From contig JALSHN010000347.1 in NCBI GenBank assembly GCA_026982215.1, positions 1 through 11,302 on the forward strand: DNA of 11,302 nt. The letters run 5' to 3'. Shown here piece by piece: positions 5,906 to 11,302 of this stretch. The DNA is from Gammaproteobacteria bacterium. GTDB lineage: Bacteria > Pseudomonadota > Gammaproteobacteria > S012-40. A model generated the notes under the pieces. The model did no database searches and was not told where the DNA came from. It worked only from the letters and a program-made list of their open reading frames with translations. A program made the position numbers and the translations under genes. Every line of letters begins with the position of its first letter. Position 1 is the first letter of the stretch.

Positions 5906-6607
5906 TCATGGACGTGGCGGTCGCGGCCCGAACAACGCCGTCCCCACCCGTACCCAGGTGGCCCCCTCCAGCACCGCCGCCTCCAGATCGGCGGACATGC
6001 CCATGGACAGGGTATCCAACGGTCGCCCCAGATGGTCGGCGAGTCGCTGTTTCAATTCACGCAAACGGGCAAAGGGGCGGCGTTGTCGCTCCAGGTCCTC
6101 GTTGCGGGCCGGCAAGGTCATGAGGCCGCGGAGCTGCAAACGGGGACAGGCCTCCACGAATTCAGCCAATGGCACGAGCGCCTCCGGCTCCACCCCCGAC
6201 TTGCTGGCCTCGCCGCTGAGATTCACCTGAATGCACACCTGCAACGGCCCCAGCGCCTCGGGGCGTTGCTCGCTGAGCCGCCGGGCGATGCGTTCCCGGT
6301 CCACGCTGTGGACCCAGGCGAAGTGTTCGGCCACCAAGCGGGTCTTGTTGCCCTGCAAGGGGCCGATGAAGTGCCACTCCAGGGGCAGGTGGGCCAGGAC
6401 CGCCTGCTTGCTCAGCGCCTCTTGCAGGTAGCTCTCGCCGAAGACCCGCTGCCCCAGGGCAGCCAGGGCGGCCAGCGCCTCGGCCGGCTGTTGCTTGCTC
6501 ACCGCCACCAACCCCACCGTGGCGGGATCACGCCCCGACCGCTGGCAGGCCCGCGCAATGCGCTCGCGCACCTCGTGGTAACGTCGTTGCAGCGCCTCTC
6601 CACTCAA
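5906..6607 (-). CDS. yggS: PLP homeostasis protein, YggS/PLPBP family
   Basis: PLP-binding protein with a single alanine-racemase-like TIM barrel and no known catalytic activity; it maintains free PLP and affects amino-acid and cofactor pools. The product is 233 residues. The PLP lysine is K38 in LVAVSK. Other family motifs are FGESYLQEA (GENY is usual, so Asn is Ser here), WHFIGPLQGNK at about 78-88, and LSMGMSADLEAAVLEG followed by VRVGTALFG near the C-terminus. The start is TTG at 6607: it gives the normal family N-terminus, GGAG lies 9 bases upstream, and an in-frame TAG 36 bases upstream leaves no ATG or GTG alternative. It is the first gene of the operon with proC, yggT and DUF167, and is divergent from pilT. 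Confidence 0.94.
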   Translation of the reverse strand: MSGEALQRRYHEVRERIARACQRSGRDPATVGLVAVSKQQPAEALAALAALGQRVFGESYLQEALSKQAVLAHLPLEWHFIGPLQGNKTRLVAEHFAWVHSVDRERIARRLSEQRPEALGPLQVCIQVNLSGEASKSGVEPEALVPLAEFVEACPRLQLRGLMTLPARNEDLERQRRPFARLRELKQRLADHLGRPLDTLSMGMSADLEAAVLEGATWVRVGTALFGPRPPRP

Positions 6608-6643
6608 GGCCTTGCGCTCCAGGGCCGAAAACCCAGGGGGCCG

Positions 6644-6649
6644 ATTCTA
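6644..6649 (-). promoter_or_regulatory. Predicted -10 element of the yggS operon promoter
   Basis: The minus strand reads TGTGTAGAAT, which contains TAGAAT (five of six to consensus) 36 bases upstream of the yggS TTG. The upstream TG at -14/-15 is not in the exact extended -10 register, and no good -35 is seen at 17 bp. A run of seven T lies in the spacer. It is the best candidate in the 133-bp yggS-pilT gap. Confidence 0.4.
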
Positions 6650-6674
6650 CACAAAAAAAGCACCGCGGCTCGAT

Positions 6675-6696
6675 AAACCCCATTTAAGCCGGGTTT
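6675..6696. repeat. Inverted repeat in the yggS-pilT divergent region
   Basis: AAACCC (6675-6680) and GGGTTT (6691-6696) form a perfect 6-bp inverted repeat separated by 10 bases, 45 bases upstream of the pilT ATG. It could be a regulator site or a small hairpin in the pilT leader. A 6-bp match in 133 bases can also arise by chance. Confidence 0.3.
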
Positions 6697-6740
6697 CACA
6701 GGCTATCCAGCGAGTACCCCATCATCGAGGACGAAAACCC

Positions 6741-7775
6741 ATGGACATCGCCGAACTGCTGGCCTTTGCGGTCAAGAACCATGCCTCCGATCTGCACCTC
6801 TCCGCCGGCGAGCCCCCCATCATCCGGGTGGATGGCGACATTCGCCGCATCAATCTGCCGCCGCTGGACCACAAGATCGTCCACGGCCTCATCTACGACA
6901 TCATGAACGACAAGCAGCGCAAGGCCTACGAGGAGTTCCTGGAGACCGACTTCGCCTTTGAGATCCCCGGCCTGGCGCGTTTTCGTGTCAATGCCTTCAA
7001 CCACCAGCGCGGCGCCGGAGCGGTGTTCCGCACCATCCCCCGCCACATCCTCTCCCTGGAAGACATCGATGCCCCGGCGGTATTCCGCGACATCGCCGAA
7101 TACCCCCGAGGCCTGGTTCTGGTCACCGGTCCCACCGGCTCGGGAAAATCCACCACCCTGGCGGCGATGATCGATCACATCAACCAGCAGCGCTACGGCC
7201 ACATCCTCACCATCGAGGACCCGGTGGAGTTCATCCACCAGAACAAGAAGTGCCTCATCACCCAACGGGAGCTGCACCGCGACACCCTGGGATTCGCCGA
7301 GGCCCTGCGTTCGGCCTTGCGCGAGGACCCCGACGTGATCCTGGTGGGTGAGATGCGCGACCCCGAGACCATCCATCTGGCACTCTCCGCCGCCGAGACG
7401 GGGCACTTGGTGTTCGGCACCCTGCACACCAGTTCGGCGGCCAAGACCATCGACCGCATCATCGATGCCTTCCCTGCCGGCGAAAAGGAGATGGTGCGGG
7501 CGATGCTGTCGGAGTCACTGCGGGCGGTGATCTCCCAGAACCTGCTGCGCAAACAAGGGGGCGGTCGGGTGGCGGTGCACGAGATCCTCATCGCCACCCC
7601 GGCGATCCGCAACCTGATTCGCGAGAACAAGGTGCCGCAGATCTACTCCGCCATTCAGACCGGTCAACAACTGGGGATGCAGACCCTGGATCAGGCTCTG
7701 CAAGAGTTGGTGAAGAAGAACATCATCAACCGCGTAGAGGCCCGCAAAGTAGCGGTGAACAAGGAGCTGTTCTAA
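6741..7775 (+). CDS. pilT: Type IV pilus retraction ATPase
   Basis: Hexameric cytoplasmic secretion-type ATPase that drives pilus disassembly and retraction, needed for twitching motility. The 344-residue length equals that of Pseudomonas PilT. Motifs in order: N-terminal ASDLHLSAG (15-23), Walker A GPTGSGKSTT (130-139), Asp box LTIEDPVEF (156-164), Walker B with catalytic E204 in DPDVILVGEMRD (196-207), His box AETGHLVFGTLHT (218-230), and the PilT-specific AIRNLIRE (288-295) required for retraction. This last motif separates it from PilB and supports PilT over PilU. The start at 6741 is chosen by GAGGA 9 bases upstream and the family N-terminus MDIAELLAF; the frame is open upstream without family similarity. 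It is divergent from yggS. No pilU follows: the next gene is the convergent pyrK, overlapping by 4 bases. Confidence 0.97.
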   Translation: MDIAELLAFAVKNHASDLHLSAGEPPIIRVDGDIRRINLPPLDHKIVHGLIYDIMNDKQRKAYEEFLETDFAFEIPGLARFRVNAFNHQRGAGAVFRTIPRHILSLEDIDAPAVFRDIAEYPRGLVLVTGPTGSGKSTTLAAMIDHINQQRYGHILTIEDPVEFIHQNKKCLITQRELHRDTLGFAEALRSALREDPDVILVGEMRDPETIHLALSAAETGHLVFGTLHTSSAAKTIDRIIDAFPAGEKEMVRAMLSESLRAVISQNLLRKQGGGRVAVHEILIATPAIRNLIRENKVPQIYSAIQTGQQLGMQTLDQALQELVKKNIINRVEARKVAVNKELF

Positions 7776-8641
7776 GCGGGGAACACCGCCCGGGCATCGA
7801 ACACCGGGCCGTCCACACACACCCGCTGCATCTGCGGACCGGCGGGTGTGGCCACCTCCACCACACAGCCGGCACACCCCCCCACCCCGCAGGCCATGAA
7901 TTCCTCCAGCGCCACCTGGGCGGGTAGATCGTATTCCCGGGCCAGGGCGGCCACCGCCTCCAGCATGGGGTGAGGGCCACAGGCGAAGATCTCCACCTCG
8001 GCGCGGGCCTCGGGGGCAAGGGCCTCCAGATGATGACGGGCCAAATCCGTGGGATACCCCTCGAAACAACCGGGGAACCCCTGCAGACTGGCCAGGCGGG
8101 ACGGCACGCCCCAATCCTCCAACAACGGCATGGCGGCGATCACCCCTTCCGGCATCCCCGCCACCAGGATCTGCGACGGACGGGCGGTGAACGGAAAAGG
8201 CACCTCGGAACTGAGCAGGGCCAGCGGCCGCCACGCCGGCTCACGCCGCAACCGGTCGGCGAGAAACACCATCGGCGGAATCCCCACACCACCACCGATG
8301 AGCAAGGCCCGCGGTCGCGATAGATGCGGCTCGAAGGGCCGACCGATGGGCGCAATGATGTCCAGCCGTTCCCCCGTCCGGCGGCGTGACAGGCGGGCCG
8401 TTCCCTCCCCCACCACCTTGTAGAGAAACTCGATCCAGCCCCCCTCCGGCTCGGCCCGCATCAAGGACAAGGGCCGGCGCATGGGCAGACAATCGTCCAC
8501 GCGGATGTGAGCGAACTGACCCGGCTCAGCACGCGCAGCAATGCGCGGCGCCTGGACCCGCAACACCCACTGCCCCCCGGGATGGGCCTCATGCATCAGG
8601 ATTTCCCCCTGTTCCACCACCAAGGTACCGCGTCGCGTCAT
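7772..8641 (-). CDS. pyrK: Dihydroorotate dehydrogenase electron-transfer subunit (PyrK type)
   Basis: Iron-sulfur flavoprotein that carries electrons between the FMN-containing PyrD catalytic subunit and NAD+ in class 1B dihydroorotate dehydrogenase. The 289-residue product shows the ferredoxin-reductase-like order: FAD-binding barrel with RRPLSLMR (55-62), nucleotide-binding LLIGGGVGIPPM (113-124), the second Rossmann motif FACGPHPML (219-227), and a C-terminal [2Fe-2S] site with C251, C256, C259 and C275 (ACGVGGCAGC, then VCVDGPVF). It is somewhat longer than Bacillus PyrK (about 256). The start at 8641 overlaps the pyrC' stop in an ATGA, implying translational coupling; the open frame upstream is shadow. 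It is the last gene of pyrR-pyrB-pyrC'-pyrK. No pyrD is in the window. A relative serving another redox partner is possible, but the operon argues for pyrimidine synthesis. Confidence 0.88.
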   Translation of the reverse strand: MTRRGTLVVEQGEILMHEAHPGGQWVLRVQAPRIAARAEPGQFAHIRVDDCLPMRRPLSLMRAEPEGGWIEFLYKVVGEGTARLSRRRTGERLDIIAPIGRPFEPHLSRPRALLIGGGVGIPPMVFLADRLRREPAWRPLALLSSEVPFPFTARPSQILVAGMPEGVIAAMPLLEDWGVPSRLASLQGFPGCFEGYPTDLARHHLEALAPEARAEVEIFACGPHPMLEAVAALAREYDLPAQVALEEFMACGVGGCAGCVVEVATPAGPQMQRVCVDGPVFDARAVFPA

Positions 8642-9930
8642 CCCGTCTCTCCTGGGTCCTGAAACACCAACGCCCCCTCCACCAGGGTATAGCGCACCCG
8701 GCCCTTGAATTCCCAACCGATGAAAGGGGTGTTGCGTCCCCGGCTGCGCAGGCATTCCGGCTGCAACACCCAACGGGCCTCGGGATCGAAGCAGCAGACA
8801 TCGGCCGGCGCCCCCGGGCTCAAGGTGCCATACGGCAGACCGGCCACCCGCGCGGGACGGTGGCTGAGCAGATCCACTGCCTGTGTCAGATCGACCACCC
8901 CCTCCTCCACCAAACGCAAGGTGAGCGGCAACAAGGTCTCCAAGGCGGAAATCCCCGGTTCGGTCTCGGCGAAGGGGCCCAGCTTGGCATCGCGATCGTG
9001 GGGTTGATGGTCAGAACAGATGGCATCCACCTCCCCGGCGGCCAGGGCCCGACGCAGACCATCACGATCACGTTGACTGCGCAACGGCGGCCGCACATGG
9101 GCCTGGGCATCGTAACCGGCCACGTCCATCTCGGTGAGGTGGAGATGATGGGCGGTGACATCGGCACTCACCGGCAGGCCGTCGAAGCGGGCACGGGCCA
9201 ACAGACGCACCGCCCGCTCACTGGAGAGACCGCAGAAATGGGTCCGGGCACCGCTGTGTTCCACCAGCGCCAGATCCCGGGCCAGGGCGATGGTCTCCGC
9301 CATCACCGGGATCCCGGTGAGTCCCAAGCGCAAGGCCACCGGCCCCTCGTGCACCACGCCGCCGGCAGCCAGCCACGGATCCTCGGGATGGAGGAACACC
9401 GTCAGCCCCTGGCCGGCGGCATACTCCAACGCCCGGCGCAACACCAAATGGTTGCGGACCGGCATCCCGGCATTGCCCACCCCGATACACCCGGCCTCCT
9501 GCAAGGCGGCCATCTCACTGATCTCCTCGCCGGCCAGGCCCTTGGTAAGGGCACCGATGAGGAACACCCGCGCCTTGCCCCGGGCGCGGGCCCGGCTGGT
9601 GACCAGCTCCACCACCGCCGGTGTATCCACCACCGGGTCGGTATCGGCCGGCATCACCACCGTGGTCACCCCCCCGGCCACCGCCGCCGCCACCTCGGAG
9701 GCGATGTCGGCCTTGTGGAGCAAGCCGGGCTCGCGCAGCCGTACCCTCAGGTCCACCAACCCCGGGCAGACCACCAAACCGGAGACATCCAAGGTCTGCT
9801 CCGGGGAGAAACCATCCGGCGGCTCCCCCACCGCCAGCACCCGCCCCTCGGCCAGATGCAGGTCGGCGAGGCGGTCGACCCCATTGGCCGGATCCACCAC
9901 CCGACCGCCCTTGAGGGTCAAGCGTCTCAT
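8638..9930 (-). CDS. pyrC': Dihydroorotase-like protein, probably non-catalytic (PyrC')
   Basis: Full-length class I dihydroorotase homologue of 430 residues (amidohydrolase barrel) in the position of the inactive PyrC' of Pseudomonas, which is needed to assemble aspartate transcarbamoylase. Metal-site residues are largely lost. The HxH after GLVDL is RVR (R62, R64) in VDLRVRLREPG. The Asp-Asp-Gly that supplies the bridging Asp is N153-A154-G in GVGNAGMPV. The His of the usual HxCHVS is G234 in HFCGLSS. The usual PNTxP substrate motif reads PADTDP (95-100). H181 in FLHPED and D307 in CSDHQPH remain. With four or more such changes, catalysis of carbamoyl aspartate to dihydroorotate is unlikely, and an active PyrC should be encoded elsewhere. 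The start overlaps the pyrB stop by 4 bases (ATGA) and the stop overlaps pyrK by 4. Functional loss is inference from residues. Confidence 0.9.
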   Translation of the reverse strand: MRRLTLKGGRVVDPANGVDRLADLHLAEGRVLAVGEPPDGFSPEQTLDVSGLVVCPGLVDLRVRLREPGLLHKADIASEVAAAVAGGVTTVVMPADTDPVVDTPAVVELVTSRARARGKARVFLIGALTKGLAGEEISEMAALQEAGCIGVGNAGMPVRNHLVLRRALEYAAGQGLTVFLHPEDPWLAAGGVVHEGPVALRLGLTGIPVMAETIALARDLALVEHSGARTHFCGLSSERAVRLLARARFDGLPVSADVTAHHLHLTEMDVAGYDAQAHVRPPLRSQRDRDGLRRALAAGEVDAICSDHQPHDRDAKLGPFAETEPGISALETLLPLTLRLVEEGVVDLTQAVDLLSHRPARVAGLPYGTLSPGAPADVCCFDPEARWVLQPECLRSRGRNTPFIGWEFKGRVRYTLVEGALVFQDPGETG

Positions 9931-10904
9931 GCCCCCGCCTCCCGACTGTGACTCCCCAAGGTCAACGCCATCACCGCCATGCGCACGGCGATGCCGTTGC
10001 TCACCTGTTCCAGGATCACCGAGCGGGGCCCGTCGGCCACCTCGGAGGCGATCTCCACCCCACGGTTGATGGGACCGGGATGCATCACCAACACATCGGG
10101 CCTCGCCCGGGCCAGCTTGGCCTCGGTGAGGCCGTAGAGGCGGAAATATTCCCGTTCGCTGGGGATGAAGGCCCCCTGCATCCGCTCCCGCTGCAACCGC
10201 AGCATGATCACCACGTCGGCCCCCTCCAACCCCTCCTCCAGCGAGTCACAGGGATGGGCCCCCAGGGTACGGACCTCGCGGGGGATGAGAGTACGTGGCC
10301 CCACCACCCGCACGGCGTTGACCCCCAGGGTGGTGAGGGCGTGGATCTGCGAGCGGGCCACCCGAGAATGGAGCACATCGCCGACGATCACCACGGTGAG
10401 GGGGGCGAATTCGCCGAAATGGCGGCGGATGGTGAACATGTCCAACATCGCCTGCGTGGGATGGGCATGGCTGCCGTCACCGGCGTTGATCACCGAGACG
10501 TGCGGCGCCACGTTACGGGCGATGTAATGGGCCGCGCCGCTCTGGCTGTGACGCACCACGAACAGATCGGCGTGCATCGCCTCGAGATTGCGCAGAGTGT
10601 CCAACAGGCTCTCACCCTTGGAGGTGGCCGAGGTGCTGATGTTGAGATTGAGCACGTCGGCCGAGAGGCGCTTGGCGGCCAGTTCGAAGGTGGTACGGGT
10701 GCGGGTACTGTTTTCGAAGAACAGGTTGACGATGGTCTTGCCGCGCAACAGCGGCACCTTCTTCACCTCGCGGGTGCCCACCTGAAAAAAGGACTCGGCG
10801 GTGTCGAGAATCTCCACCAACGTCGCCCGCGGCAACCCCTCGATGCTGAGGAAATGACGCAGGCGACGGTCCGCGGTGAGTTGGAGGCTGTCGCGATAGC
10901 CCAT
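9927..10904 (-). CDS. pyrB: Aspartate carbamoyltransferase catalytic subunit
   Basis: Catalyses carbamoyl phosphate + L-aspartate -> N-carbamoyl-L-aspartate, the committed step of pyrimidine synthesis. The 325-residue protein has all active-site motifs: carbamoyl-phosphate loop FENSTRTRTTFE (63-74), the 80s-type loop SATSKGES with K96 (92-99), RHSQSGAAHYIA (118-129), INAGDGSHAHPTQAMLDMF (139-157), LRLQRERM in the aspartate domain (235-242), and HPGPINRGVEI (275-285). About 20 residues (MGYRDSLQLTADRRLRHFLS) precede the core, as in the Pseudomonas-type enzymes, where an N-terminal extension takes part in nucleotide feedback. No pyrI regulatory subunit is present; with PyrC' downstream this suggests the class A dodecamer of PyrB plus a dihydroorotase-like chain (inference). 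The start shares TGATG with the pyrR stop. Confidence 0.97.
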   Translation of the reverse strand: MGYRDSLQLTADRRLRHFLSIEGLPRATLVEILDTAESFFQVGTREVKKVPLLRGKTIVNLFFENSTRTRTTFELAAKRLSADVLNLNISTSATSKGESLLDTLRNLEAMHADLFVVRHSQSGAAHYIARNVAPHVSVINAGDGSHAHPTQAMLDMFTIRRHFGEFAPLTVVIVGDVLHSRVARSQIHALTTLGVNAVRVVGPRTLIPREVRTLGAHPCDSLEEGLEGADVVIMLRLQRERMQGAFIPSEREYFRLYGLTEAKLARARPDVLVMHPGPINRGVEIASEVADGPRSVILEQVSNGIAVRMAVMALTLGSHSREAGA

Positions 10905-11302
10905 CAGCCACCCGTCTCCACCAGCTCCAGCGCCAAGGGATCCGGCCCGCTGAGCTTGATCTGGAACGACGGCGGCAACTCCAGGGACAAGGCCACCACA
11001 TCGGCGCGCACCGGCAGCTCCCGTCCGCCGCGGTCCACCAACACCGCCAGCGTCACCGAATCGGGGCGGCCGTAGTCGAACAACTCGTTGAGCGCGGCGC
11101 GCACCGTCCGTCCGGTATAGAGCACATCGTCCACCAACACCACGTGCCGCCCCTCCACCGACTCACCGAGCCGGGAAGGACGCACCTGCGGATTCATGCC
11201 GATGCGGGTGAAATCGTCACGGTAGAAACTGATGTCCAGCGTGCCCAGCGGCGAGGACAACCCCAAACGGCAATGCAGTGTCTCGGCGATCCACGCCCCG
11301 CC
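10904..11302 (-). CDS. pyrR: PyrR bifunctional regulator / uracil phosphoribosyltransferase (5' end outside window)
   Basis: Partial gene: 132 codons are present and the reading frame runs open to the window edge, with GGAWIAETLHCRLGLSS as the visible beginning, which matches the internal GG.W.AERL region of PyrR. The true start lies beyond position 11302; an internal TTG at 11266 should not be taken as the start. The PRPP-binding motif VVLVDDVLYTGRTVRAAL and the following AVLVDRGGRELPVRAD are intact. PyrR family members bind UMP/UTP and, in Gram-positives, attenuate pyr mRNA; many also have uracil phosphoribosyltransferase activity. In the same operon position in Pseudomonas its regulatory role is less clear. 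Any PyrR-binding leader RNA would be upstream of the window and cannot be examined. The last segment (SFQIKLSGPDPLALELVETGG) differs from the Bacillus-type C-terminus. Its stop overlaps the pyrB start by one base. Confidence 0.93.
   Translation of the reverse strand, partial: GGAWIAETLHCRLGLSSPLGTLDISFYRDDFTRIGMNPQVRPSRLGESVEGRHVVLVDDVLYTGRTVRAALNELFDYGRPDSVTLAVLVDRGGRELPVRADVVALSLELPPSFQIKLSGPDPLALELVETGG

Noticed and set aside
5339..6676. Open frame of 445 codons on the plus strand opposite proC and yggS
   Set aside because: It spans two unrelated well-supported genes and their gap, has low-complexity composition and no domain; a GC-driven shadow.
6612..6740. In-frame N-terminal extension of pilT
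   Set aside because: The extension has no family similarity; the product from 6741 has exactly the usual 344 residues and a Shine-Dalgarno sequence.
8642..8773. In-frame N-terminal extension of pyrK into pyrC'
   Set aside because: Gly/Pro-rich shadow sequence; the ATG at 8641 in the ATGA overlap fits the family N-terminus.
8386..9951. Long open frame of 521 codons on the plus strand opposite pyrC'
   Set aside because: Composition is rich in Gly, His, Gln and Pro with no recognisable domain, and it lies exactly antisense to pyrC', whose motifs are clear. Long antisense frames are expected in GC-rich genes.
9948..11075. Open frame of 375 codons on the plus strand opposite pyrB and pyrR
   Set aside because: Rich in His and Gly, with no domain, antisense to an unmistakable aspartate carbamoyltransferase.
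10904..11266. pyrR as a complete 120-residue gene starting at the TTG at 11266
   Set aside because: The residues upstream to the window edge continue the PyrR fold (GGAWIAETLHC), so the gene is cut by the window, not short.
1..11302. Mobile elements, CRISPR arrays, tRNA or rRNA genes, defence or toxin-antitoxin systems
   Set aside because: No transposase or integrase, no spaced direct repeats, no tRNA-like cloverleaf and no such domains were seen; nearly all bases belong to recognised housekeeping genes.

Overview
The window is a compact, GC-rich chromosomal stretch of housekeeping genes, most likely from a gammaproteobacterium. The evidence is gene order: yggS-proC-yggT-DUF167 lies head-to-head with pilT, a DUF4426 gene is close by, and a pyrR-pyrB-pyrC'-type operon follows. 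This matches the Pseudomonas aeruginosa PA0388-PA0403 neighbourhood as I remember it, but rearranged and reduced (no metX/metW, no pilU) and with a pyrK gene added. High GC, a TauE/SafE exporter and PyrK together suggest a lineage such as the Chromatiales rather than Pseudomonas itself. The species cannot be named from this sequence.

Layout. 16-591 (-) encodes an exported coiled-coil protein of unknown function, and 603-1361 (+) a TauE/SafE-type membrane transporter; their start codons are only 11 bp apart. pyrE (1353-2000, -) and an exonuclease III gene (2096-2869, +) are divergent around a short promoter region. slyD (3023-3490, +) follows and ends in a strong terminator (3510-3545). On the minus strand come a DUF4426 exported protein (3559-4011) and the operon yggS -> proC -> yggT -> DUF167 (6607 down to 4102). 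pilT (6741-7775, +) is divergent from yggS. The right third is the minus-strand operon pyrR (cut by the window edge) -> pyrB -> pyrC' -> pyrK (11302 down to 7772), whose genes overlap by 1, 4 and 4 bases.

How the genes work together. Pyrimidine synthesis dominates. PyrB makes carbamoyl aspartate. The dihydroorotase homologue has lost most of its metal ligands and is probably a structural partner of PyrB. PyrK is an electron-transfer subunit for a dihydroorotate dehydrogenase that is not in the window. PyrE converts orotate to OMP, and PyrR is a uracil-responsive phosphoribosyltransferase-fold regulator. proC (proline synthesis) and yggS (PLP homeostasis) form an amino-acid/PLP group with the membrane protein YggT. 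pilT is the type IV pilus retraction ATPase. I see no mobile element, CRISPR array, tRNA/rRNA gene, phage gene or defence system. The points most worth following up are the degenerate dihydroorotase coupled to PyrK, a catalytically intact exonuclease III at the locus that holds crc in Pseudomonas, and the very tight divergent promoter regions.
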